6,045 bases of DNA from Comamonadaceae bacterium (GTDB taxonomy: Bacteria > Pseudomonadota > Gammaproteobacteria > Burkholderiales > Burkholderiaceae_C): NCBI GenBank assembly GCA_947371775.1, contig CANBQX010000118.1:1-6045 (forward strand), read 5' to 3'. The position numbers and the translations under genes are program-made. Of this stretch, positions 1 through 5,888 are shown in pieces; within the stretch, counting starts at the first letter, position 1; the number at the start of each line of letters is the position of its first letter. Below the pieces are notes generated by a model. The model did not search any database, had not been told where the DNA came from, and worked only from the letters and a program-made list of their open reading frames with translations.

Positions 1-22
1 GCTGAGCAGCACAGCGTCCAAC

Positions 23-382
23 CTAGCGCAATCGCTTGACGTACTTGGTCAGGGGCACGGACTGCTCAGGTGTGGGCTGCGCCGCAACTTCTGGCGGCAC
101 CCCCGCATTCGCATGGGAATTCACTTCAGCGACGGCGAGCGGTGTCGCGGGCAAATCAATTTTCATCCGATCTGCCAAAAATAGCCTGGCGCTCACGATG
201 TTTGGATGCTCGGATTGCTGGAGCTTGTCCAGCACTTCTTTTGCATATCCCTGGTCAATCAGCAAGCGATTGACGTCGAGGAATTGCTGAAACTCCCGGC
301 GAAACGGGGTCATCAGGCGCGTCAGTACTTTCAGCAACTCGCCATCGCTGGCAGGTTTTATGGCGTCCATGGCGTTTGTCAA
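23..382 (-). CDS. Uncharacterised 119-aa protein overlapping the end of amt
   Basis: I do not recognise this protein. The longest reading starts at a TTG codon (380-382) whose last two bases lie inside the amt stop codon (TGA, 379-381). An ATG four codons further in (368-370) is the alternative start, giving 115 aa. Neither has a convincing Shine-Dalgarno sequence; the nearest purine run, GGAG, lies about 15 bases before the TTG, so translation is probably coupled to amt. The stop is TAG at 23-25. Residues 14-75 look helical and charged (RREFQQFLDVNRLLIDQGY, then VLDKLQQSEHP). Residues 78-112 are rich in Ala, Pro and Val and probably disordered, and the tail is basic (KYVKRLR). There is no signal peptide, membrane segment or cysteine, so it is likely cytosolic. 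Overlap with amt and shared strand suggest one operon. A role linked to ammonium transport is only a guess from position. It is fairly likely to be real because no other frame here gives a better gene. Confidence 0.7.
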   Translation of the reverse strand: MTNAMDAIKPASDGELLKVLTRLMTPFRREFQQFLDVNRLLIDQGYAKEVLDKLQQSEHPNIVSARLFLADRMKIDLPATPLAVAEVNSHANAGVPPEVAAQPTPEQSVPLTKYVKRLR

Positions 383-1716
383 TGGGGAAGCAATTGCTCT
401 CCGTGCTGCACCAAGTCCAATCCCTCAAGCTCTTGCTCAGGAGTGACGCGCAATGACACAAAGCGACGGATGAGCCAAAGGATGACCCATGTCATCCCAC
501 CGGAATAGGCCATGACCGCAGCGGCACCGGCCGTGTTACTCAGTACGGTCGCGGTGACCGGAGCAATGGCCGCACTGGCCAACAAAGGCGTGAGCGCCGA
601 ACCCAGAAACCCGCCCACACCGTGGAGTGCGAACACATCCAATGAATCATCAATGCCGGACCAGGCTTTGAACTGCGTAGCCGCCACGTAACAGACCACT
701 CCGGCACACACGCCCATCGCCACGGCGCCCCACAGATCGACAAAGCCAGCCGCGGGTGTTACCGCCACCAAACCGGCGATTGCACCGCTGCTGACGCCCA
801 GCACACTGATTTTTCGCCGCTCTATGAGTTCGCACAGGCCCCACACAAAGCCACCTGCGCTGGCTGAAAAATGCGTCGCCACCATGGCACTTGCGGCGCG
901 GGCTCCCGCTTCCAACGCAGACCCGGCGTTGAAGCCAAACCAGCCAATCCACAAGAGGCAGGCGCCCAGGGACACGGTCAACAGGTTGCTTGGCATCATG
1001 GCCTCCGAGCCAAAGCCTTTTCGCGGTCCAACCATCAGTGCGGCCACCAGTGCACTGCTACCGGCCAACACGTGCACCACGGTGCCCCCAGCAAAGTCCA
1101 TTTGCCCTTGCATGGCCAGCCAACCTTCGGGGTGCCACACCCAGTGGGCCACTGGCACATAGATCAAAAGCAGCCACATCGCACAAAAGGTGAGCGTCAC
1201 GCCAATGCGCATGCGCTCCACGGTGGCCCCCAGCACCAAGGCAAATGTCACCACTGCAAAGGCGAGTTGGAACATGAAAAATACCGTCTCGGGGATTGTT
1301 GCAGCCATGGCATGACTTTGGGCTTGCATCCCCGTGAGGCCCTGCGCCAACGCCCGACTCAAGCCCCCCAGCCATGGCCCGCCCGCCGTGAATGCCAATG
1401 AATAGGCAATGGCGCCCCACAACAATGTGATCAGGGCAGTGGCCATGAGGGTTTGGACGGCAATCGACAGGGCATTTTTGCTGCGCAACAAGCCGGAATA
1501 GAAGAGAAATATGCCCGGCAGGGTCATCATCAGCACAAGCACCGTCGCCATCAGCATCCAGGCCGTGTCTGCACCGTTGTACGCCGTGGCAGTGGCACTT
1601 GTACTTGCCACTATGGCGCTCGCCGCCCGCTGAACAGCAGGCGCAGCCTCCTCGACTTGCGCCCATGCGTTCAGCGTGCAAACAGCAAGCAAAACCCCCA
1701 ATCGTTGTAATTGCAT
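379..1716 (-). CDS. amt: Ammonium transporter, Amt/AmtB family
   Basis: Inner-membrane channel of the Amt/Mep/Rh family that conducts ammonium/ammonia into the cell for nitrogen assimilation. ATG at 1714-1716 is preferred because AAGGGG (1722-1727) sits 5 bases before it. A GTG at 1717-1719 would add one residue but is only 2 bases from that motif. Numbering from the ATG (445 aa), residues 1-19 form a signal peptide ending NAWA-Q, as in E. coli AmtB. About eleven hydrophobic helices follow. Pore residues match AmtB: FYSGLLRSKN (72-81), the phenylalanine gate F149/F153 in FQLAF, W194 in HWVW, D207 in DFAGGTVVH, the twin histidines H215 and H365 (FALHGVGG), and F262/S266 in GFNAGSA. AmtB usually has Asn or a similar residue after the first histidine, where this protein reads HVLAG. 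The tail RVTPEQELEGLDLVQHGE resembles the AmtB segment bound by the PII protein GlnK, suggesting PII control. No glnK is adjacent; the gene instead overlaps a 119-aa reading frame. Confidence 0.96.
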   Translation of the reverse strand: MQLQRLGVLLAVCTLNAWAQVEEAAPAVQRAASAIVASTSATATAYNGADTAWMLMATVLVLMMTLPGIFLFYSGLLRSKNALSIAVQTLMATALITLLWGAIAYSLAFTAGGPWLGGLSRALAQGLTGMQAQSHAMAATIPETVFFMFQLAFAVVTFALVLGATVERMRIGVTLTFCAMWLLLIYVPVAHWVWHPEGWLAMQGQMDFAGGTVVHVLAGSSALVAALMVGPRKGFGSEAMMPSNLLTVSLGACLLWIGWFGFNAGSALEAGARAASAMVATHFSASAGGFVWGLCELIERRKISVLGVSSGAIAGLVAVTPAAGFVDLWGAVAMGVCAGVVCYVAATQFKAWSGIDDSLDVFALHGVGGFLGSALTPLLASAAIAPVTATVLSNTAGAAAVMAYSGGMTWVILWLIRRFVSLRVTPEQELEGLDLVQHGEQLLPH

Positions 1717-1721
1717 CACTG

Positions 1722-1727
1722 CCCCTT
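1722..1727 (-). promoter_or_regulatory. Shine-Dalgarno sequence of amt
   Basis: The minus strand reads AAGGGG here, followed by CAGTG and then ATG (1714-1716). The 5-base spacing fits the ATG rather than the GTG directly before it, and it decides the start chosen for amt. Confidence 0.65.
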
Positions 1728-1810
1728 CAATTCAATCTGTTTACGACCTCTCACGCCGCCGCGCACAGCGTGTTTCGGGCTCGAAGGCTTTGCACCCCAC
1801 AGCCAGAACG

Positions 1811-1860
1811 ATTTATAACCAATTTTTAAATGATTTGCTTGTTGAATTTTAAATATTTTT
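1811..1860. promoter_or_regulatory. AT-rich island, probable promoter/regulator-binding region
   Basis: Base composition drops abruptly to 7 G/C in 50. It contains two near-identical AATTTT(T)AAAT elements and, on the minus strand, a TATAAA hexamer at 1813-1818. In a GC-rich genome such a patch between divergent genes typically marks promoters and sites for nucleoid or nitrogen-response regulators. No specific regulator can be named from the sequence. Confidence 0.35.
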
Positions 1861-2001
1861 CAGACCCAAGTTGATCGCGCCGGACCGTCCCGTGGGGCAA
1901 AGCGGCGTGGTCTACCCGACGACCCAGACTTTTTGCAGCAGGCCGCCCCACTGAAGCCGACGTGACAAAAGCCGCCAGCCGCCTGGGCGACAATCGGCGC
2001 C

Positions 2002-2394
2002 ATGAAAATCCTCCACACCATGTTGCGCGTTGGCAATCTCCAGCGCTCCATTGACTTCTACACCCAGGTGATCGGCATGAAACTGCTACGCACCTCCGAC
2101 AACCCCGAATACAAGTACACACTGGCCTTTGTCGGTTTTGGCAGCAACCCGGACCACGCCGAGCTGGAGCTCACCTACAACTGGGGCGTGGAAAGCTACG
2201 ACATGGGCACGGCCTACGGCCACATTGCATTGGGAATGACCGACATTTATGCCGCCTGCGAACGCATCCAAGCCGCTGGCGGTAACGTGACGCGCGCGCC
2301 CGGCCCGGTCAAAGGCGGCACCACGCACATCGCGTTTGTGACCGACCCGGACGGCTACAAGATTGAGCTCATTCAGCGCCTGGGCGCCGAGTAA
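2002..2394 (+). CDS. gloA: Lactoylglutathione lyase (glyoxalase I)
   Basis: Cytosolic metalloenzyme that converts the hemithioacetal of methylglyoxal and glutathione to S-lactoylglutathione, the first step of the glyoxalase detoxification pathway. The 130-aa protein is nearly collinear with E. coli GloA (135 aa). It shares HTMLRVGNLQRSIDFY at 5-20, NPEYKYTLAFVG at 34-45, LTYNWGVESYDMGTAYGHIA at 57-76 and GPVKGGTTHIAFVTDPDGYK at 101-120. The four metal ligands fall at the E. coli positions: H5, E56, H74 and E122. It lacks the insertions of the longer zinc-type enzymes, so by family knowledge it is probably of the Ni/Co-activated class. The ATG is fixed by the match at the extreme N terminus, although no clear Shine-Dalgarno sequence precedes it. 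The next gene starts 3 bases after the stop, so the two are probably co-transcribed. Confidence 0.97.
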   Translation: MKILHTMLRVGNLQRSIDFYTQVIGMKLLRTSDNPEYKYTLAFVGFGSNPDHAELELTYNWGVESYDMGTAYGHIALGMTDIYAACERIQAAGGNVTRAPGPVKGGTTHIAFVTDPDGYKIELIQRLGAE

Positions 2395-2397
2395 GCC

Positions 2398-3288
2398 GTG
2401 GAGTCCAAACCCCTGGACGTGCGCGGCGCCTGGCTGGTCTTGGGCTCGGCCACGGTATGGAGCTTCGGTGGAGCGATTGCGCGCTTTTTGAGCGTGACCG
2501 ACAGCTGGACCACGGTGTTTTGGCGCTCGGTATTTGCCAGCAGTTTTTTACTGGCCTTCATGCTCCGGCAACACGGGCGCCTTGGTACTTGGCGTCTGTT
2601 CCAAGCCATGGGCCTGGCCGGTGTGGGTGTGGCGCTGTGCTTTGCGACGGCGTCCACGTCCTTTGTGGTGGCACTGGCTTACACCACGGTGGCCAATGTA
2701 CTGCTGCTGCAGGCGGGCGTGCCCCTGATGGCTGCGCTGATGGGGGTGGTGCTGTTTCGCGAGCGTGTGCCCCGCGCCACCTGGATCGCGATTGCGGCCG
2801 TGATCTCCGGTGTGGCGGTGATGGTGTCGGAGTCGCTGGGGGGCAATGTGTCACCGGTTGGCGACGGCCTGGCACTGCTGGTGGCGCTGGCTTTTGCCAC
2901 AGCTACTGTCATCACCCGACGCCATGCCCATGTGGCCATGATGCCGGCCGTGTGTTTGGGCACCTTGATTGCAGCTTGCGTATCGTCCACCCAGGTCAGC
3001 CAATTTGCCGTCGGCCCCATGGACGCTGCCTTGCTGTTTGCGTTTGGTGCGCTCAACCTTGGCTTGGGCTTGGCCTTGTTTGTCACCGGCGTGCGCCTGC
3101 TGCCATCGGCCATTGCCGCGCTCATTGGCATTGCCGAGCCCGTGCTCGGGCCGGTGTGGGTGTGGTTGATTCACCGCGAGGTCCCCAGCCCAAGCACCTT
3201 GCTGGGCGGTGCCATCGTGTTTTTTGCGCTGTTGGCGCACATCGTCTGGCAACTGCGGCAACCTGCCGTCGAGGAGCCGCAGGCCTAA
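2398..3288 (+). CDS. DMT superfamily (EamA) permease
   Basis: Integral inner-membrane protein of the drug/metabolite transporter superfamily, 296 aa, the usual length for the ten-helix two-EamA form. Hydrophobic segments lie at roughly 11-31, 39-57, 68-92, 94-117, 127-145, 155-172, 180-197, 209-230, 236-257 and 267-285. The first EamA repeat shows the FWRS motif (41-44) and LFRERVPRATW (119-129). The second shows the matching IAEPVLGPVWVWLIHREVPS (245-264). Such proteins export or import amino acids, nucleotides, cofactors or other small metabolites; the substrate cannot be inferred. The GTG start at 2398 is 3 bases after the gloA stop, with no strong Shine-Dalgarno sequence, so translational coupling to gloA is likely. 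The 3' end converges on the LysR gene, and the TAA (3286-3288) shares two bases with the opposing TAG. Confidence 0.9.
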   Translation: MESKPLDVRGAWLVLGSATVWSFGGAIARFLSVTDSWTTVFWRSVFASSFLLAFMLRQHGRLGTWRLFQAMGLAGVGVALCFATASTSFVVALAYTTVANVLLLQAGVPLMAALMGVVLFRERVPRATWIAIAAVISGVAVMVSESLGGNVSPVGDGLALLVALAFATATVITRRHAHVAMMPAVCLGTLIAACVSSTQVSQFAVGPMDAALLFAFGALNLGLGLALFVTGVRLLPSAIAALIGIAEPVLGPVWVWLIHREVPSPSTLLGGAIVFFALLAHIVWQLRQPAVEEPQA

Positions 3289-4184
3289 AGCGCCTCCTGT
3301 ACCAGCCAGTCTTTGAGCGCCATCACATCGCTTCGCACGCGCCCGGCGCGCGAGGCGACGATGTACATGGGCTGGTCGGTGGTCACGCTCTGCGGCAGCG
3401 CGCGCACCAGGCGTCCTTGGGCAATGAGCGGCTCTACGATGTGGCGCCAACCCAAAGCCAGGCCCTGCCCTTCCAACGCCGCTTGCAAGACGATGGAATA
3501 GTCGTTGAACGACAAGCCCTTGGCGGAACGCGGGGCGCTCACGCCAAAGCGTGCCAGCCAGAGCGGCCAGTCCAGGCGCGGGCGGTAGCGCTCCTCCAGG
3601 TGCAGCAAAGTACTGTTGGCCAGGTCTTGCACGGTTTGCAAAGGCGCATGGGCTGCCAGAAAAGCCGGGCTGCACACCGCAAACACCTCCTCGTCCACAA
3701 AGCGCCAGCGTGCATGCTGCGCAAAATCGCCGCTGCCCAGGGTGATAGCCAGGTCAATGCGCTCGCGCTCCAGGTCCAGATCAATGTCGGTGGTAATGCA
3801 GCGCAGCTCAATATGGGGATGCTGCTGCTTGAAGCGCGCTATGCGCGGCATCAGCCACCAGGTAGCTGTGGCGGTGGACACGGCCAGTGTGACCTGGTGC
3901 GCCGAACTCATGCTGCGCACCTCACGCAGAGCCTGGTCCATCAAGGTCAGTCCCAGCGCCACCTGCTCCAGCAGGTAGCGTCCGGCCTCGGTCAATTCCA
4001 CGCCCTTGTGGCGCCGGGCAAACAGCACCACACCCAGCTCATCCTCCAGCAAGCGAATGGCATGGCTCACGGCGGGTTGGCCCACGGCCAACTCTTGCGC
4101 CGCCTTGGTAAAACTGCCGGTGCGTGCCGCCGCCTCGAAGGTGATGAGGTTGCCCATGGCAGGTTGGTCAAAGCGCTTTTGCAT
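3285..4184 (-). CDS. LysR-type transcriptional regulator (GcvA/TrpI/AmpR-like)
   Basis: DNA-binding regulator of 299 aa, typical for LysR proteins. The N-terminal winged helix-turn-helix spans about residues 11-68 and carries the family signature FEAAARTGSFTKAAQELAVG (16-35), continuing QPAVSHAIRLLEDELGVVLF. A linker helix follows at about 70-90. The effector-binding domain spans about 96-295, with FNDYSIVLQAALEGQGLALG (226-245), a pattern of the GcvA/TrpI/AmpR-like group. The open frame extends upstream to 4400, but homology starts near the ATG at 4182-4184. An ATG nine codons further in (4155-4157) is possible, and neither has a good Shine-Dalgarno sequence. It is divergent from the methyltransferase operon across 112 bases, the classic arrangement in which a LysR protein controls the divergent genes and itself. 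I infer that it senses the operon's methylated amine substrate or product. Confidence 0.93.
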   Translation of the reverse strand: MQKRFDQPAMGNLITFEAAARTGSFTKAAQELAVGQPAVSHAIRLLEDELGVVLFARRHKGVELTEAGRYLLEQVALGLTLMDQALREVRSMSSAHQVTLAVSTATATWWLMPRIARFKQQHPHIELRCITTDIDLDLERERIDLAITLGSGDFAQHARWRFVDEEVFAVCSPAFLAAHAPLQTVQDLANSTLLHLEERYRPRLDWPLWLARFGVSAPRSAKGLSFNDYSIVLQAALEGQGLALGWRHIVEPLIAQGRLVRALPQSVTTDQPMYIVASRAGRVRSDVMALKDWLVQEAL

Positions 4185-4220
4185 GTAAAAAATTGATGGC
4201 TTGGATGAAGAAACAGGCAG

Positions 4221-4249
4221 GTCACAAAAGCCCTTGCTGCCACTATTAT
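4221..4249 (+). promoter_or_regulatory. Candidate sigma-70 promoter of the mttB-like operon
   Basis: GTCACA (4221-4226, four of six matches to the -35 consensus) is followed after exactly 17 bases by TATTAT (4244-4249), five of six matches to the -10 consensus. Transcription would start near 4256, giving a leader of about 40 bases. A moderate -35 box fits a promoter that needs an activator. Confidence 0.45.
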
Positions 4250-4283
4250 CCGCCTGAAACAAGCGGCAAACCCCCTGTAAACC

Positions 4284-4287
4284 GGAG
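4284..4287 (+). promoter_or_regulatory. Shine-Dalgarno sequence of the mttB-like gene
   Basis: GGAG within CGGAGA lies 9 bases before the ATG at 4297. It supports that start rather than a later methionine. Confidence 0.65.
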
Positions 4288-4296
4288 ACAAACGGC

Positions 4297-5862
4297 ATGA
4301 GCGAATCTGATACCCAAAGCCCACCCAGCACCGCGGCAGAGCCCAAGCGCGGCCGCCGCAGCGGTGGCCGTGAGCGACGCGACCCCAACGCCAAGGTCAC
4401 TGGCCCCGCCTACATCAAGCGCGTGATTCCGACATACGACATCATGGGCGAGGAAAGCCTGCTCAAGATTGAAGCCACGGCCGACCGCATCCTGGCCGAA
4501 GTGGGCCTCGATATTCGCGACGACGACGAAGTGCTGGCCATGTTCAAAAAGTCCGGCGCCAAGGTGGACGGCATGCGGGTCAAGTTTGAGCCCGGCCATT
4601 TGCGCGAGCTGCTCAAAACCGCGCCCAAAGAATTCACCCAGCACGCCCGCAACCCGGCGCACTCGGTGCAAATTGGCGGCAACAACGTGGTGTTCTCGCC
4701 CGCCTACGGCTCGCCCTTTGTGATGGACCTGGACCGCGGGCGGCGCTATGGCACCCTGGACGACTTCCAAAACTTTATCAAGCTGGCCTACAACTGCCCT
4801 TGGCTGCACCACAGCGGCGGCACCGTGTGCGAGCCCACGGATGTGCCGGTCAATAAGCGGCATCTGGACATGGTCTATGCCCACATGCGCTATTCGGACA
4901 AGGCCTACATGGGCTCCATCACTTCTGAGGAACGTGCCGAAGACTCGATTGCCATGAGCCGCCTGTTGTTTGGCGCCGACTTTGTGGACAAGAACTGCGT
5001 GATCTTGGGCAATGTCAACGTCAACTCCCCACTCCTGTGGGACGGCACCATGACCAAGTCGGCCCGCGCCTATGCCCGCGCCAACCAGGCTGCGGTGATC
5101 GTGCCCTTTATTTTGGGTGGAGCCATGGGCCCGGTGACCAATGCAGGTGCCATTGCCCAGGCCCATGCCGAGACCATGGTGGGTTGCGCGATGACGCAGC
5201 TCGAGCGCCCCGGCGCGCCGGTGATTTATGGCAACTTTTTGTCCAGCATGTCGCTGCGCTCGGGCTCGCCCACTTTTGGCACGCCCGAGCCCGCCATCGG
5301 CTCCATGGTGGTGGGCCAGCTCGCCCGGCGCCTGAATCTGCCCCTGCGCTGTGCAGGCTCGTTCACTACCTCCAAGCTGCCCGACGGCCAGGCCATGCAA
5401 GAGAGCGTGATGTCCATGCTGTCGGCCGTGCACTGCGGTGCCAACTTCATCTTGCACTCGGCGGGGTTCTTGGATGGGCTGCTGTCCATGAGCTACGAAA
5501 AATTCATGTTGGATGCCGACTTTTGTGGTGCGCTGCACAGCTACATCGGCGGCGTCACGGTGGACGACAACACACTGGCCATGGACGCTTTCCACAACGT
5601 CACACCCGGCGGCCATTACCTGGGCAGCGCCCACACCATGGCCAACTACACCACCGCGTTTTTTGACTCCAGCATCTCGGACGACACGCCGTTTGAGACC
5701 TGGACCGAAGCGGGCCAGACCGATGCTGCCACCCGTGCCAGCAAACGCTGGAAGCAGTCGCTGGCCGACTACGTGGCGCCGGAGCTTGATGTGGCAGTGG
5801 ACGAATCCATCCGCGACTTCATGGACCGCAAAAAAGCGTCTATGCCCGACCAGTGGTACTGA
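4297..5862 (+). CDS. MttB superfamily methyltransferase, non-pyrrolysine type
   Basis: A 521-aa cytosolic protein of the trimethylamine methyltransferase (MttB, COG5598-type) superfamily. Characterised members move a methyl group from trimethylamine or from betaines such as glycine betaine, proline betaine or carnitine to a corrinoid protein. Family landmarks are GPVTNAGAIAQAHAETM (278-294), SKLPDGQAMQES (359-370), GANFILHSAGFLDG (381-394) with SYEKFMLDAD (399-408), and GGHYLGSAHTMANY (438-451). Archaeal MttB contains pyrrolysine encoded by an in-frame UAG. This frame is uninterrupted to its TGA, so it belongs to the non-pyrrolysine group, whose substrates are mostly quaternary amines. Residues 1-35 form a polar, Arg-rich, probably disordered extension. 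It is the first gene after a divergent LysR regulator, and 26 bases before a TMADH-like flavoenzyme. I infer a role in methylated-amine catabolism; the substrate and methyl acceptor are unknown. No corrinoid protein or reductive activase is in view. Confidence 0.92.
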   Translation: MSESDTQSPPSTAAEPKRGRRSGGRERRDPNAKVTGPAYIKRVIPTYDIMGEESLLKIEATADRILAEVGLDIRDDDEVLAMFKKSGAKVDGMRVKFEPGHLRELLKTAPKEFTQHARNPAHSVQIGGNNVVFSPAYGSPFVMDLDRGRRYGTLDDFQNFIKLAYNCPWLHHSGGTVCEPTDVPVNKRHLDMVYAHMRYSDKAYMGSITSEERAEDSIAMSRLLFGADFVDKNCVILGNVNVNSPLLWDGTMTKSARAYARANQAAVIVPFILGGAMGPVTNAGAIAQAHAETMVGCAMTQLERPGAPVIYGNFLSSMSLRSGSPTFGTPEPAIGSMVVGQLARRLNLPLRCAGSFTTSKLPDGQAMQESVMSMLSAVHCGANFILHSAGFLDGLLSMSYEKFMLDADFCGALHSYIGGVTVDDNTLAMDAFHNVTPGGHYLGSAHTMANYTTAFFDSSISDDTPFETWTEAGQTDAATRASKRWKQSLADYVAPELDVAVDESIRDFMDRKKASMPDQWY

Positions 5863-5888
5863 GCCACACCGCATTCCAAGAGCCCACC

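Larger units (their letters stand above)
1717..2001. other. Divergent intergenic region between amt and gloA
   Basis: This 285-base stretch separates the divergently read amt and gloA and should hold both promoters. I see no convincing gene in it: the reading frames that cross it on the minus strand run into gloA antisense and have no recognisable content. Positions 1811-1860 are only 14% G/C (7 of 50) and stand out against GC-rich flanks. Inside the island, AATTTTTAAAT (1821-1831) and AATTTTAAAT (1845-1854) form a near-repeat 24 bases apart. The minus strand reads TATAAA at 1813-1818, a possible -10 box for amt, but without a good -35 box 16-18 bases upstream. No good promoter could be assigned for gloA. 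Confidence 0.5.
4185..4296. promoter_or_regulatory. Divergent control region between LysR gene and mttB-like gene
   Basis: This 112-base gap should contain the operators bound by the LysR protein and promoters in both directions. On the minus strand, GATAAT overlaps the plus-strand -10 candidate described separately and could serve the LysR gene, but it lacks a good -35 box. Two weak dyads are visible: CCGC (4250-4253) with GCGG (4263-4266) around a 9-base spacer, and TTGCTGC (4234-4240) with GCGGCAA (4263-4269). Either could belong to an operator, but both are short enough to be chance. Confidence 0.45.

Noticed and set aside
1789..1805. Sigma-54-like promoter for amt on the minus strand (TGGC...TGCAA)
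   Set aside because: The GG and GC elements are 9 bases apart instead of the required 10, and sigma-54 promoters tolerate spacing changes poorly.
1980..1999. CGCC/GGCG hairpin just before the gloA start
   Set aside because: A four-base stem in GC-rich DNA is expected by chance. No riboswitch-like conserved structure surrounds it.
1826..2122. Minus-strand open frame in the amt-gloA gap
   Set aside because: It starts antisense inside gloA and has an Arg/Cys/Trp-rich composition typical of a non-coding GC-rich frame, with no ribosome site or known domain.
3272..3298. Possible hairpin AGGAG/CTCCT at the convergent gene ends
   Set aside because: The 5-base stem has a 17-base loop and there is no T-tract on either strand, so it does not qualify as an intrinsic terminator.
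2457..4196. Plus-strand open frame (579 codons) across the permease and the antisense of the LysR gene
   Set aside because: It runs out of frame through one convincing gene and antisense through another, and the translation has biased, low-complexity composition without motifs.
4185..4400. Upstream extension of the LysR open frame to position 4400
   Set aside because: The added residues read through the divergent control region and antisense to the methyltransferase start. LysR homology begins just after the ATG at 4182-4184.
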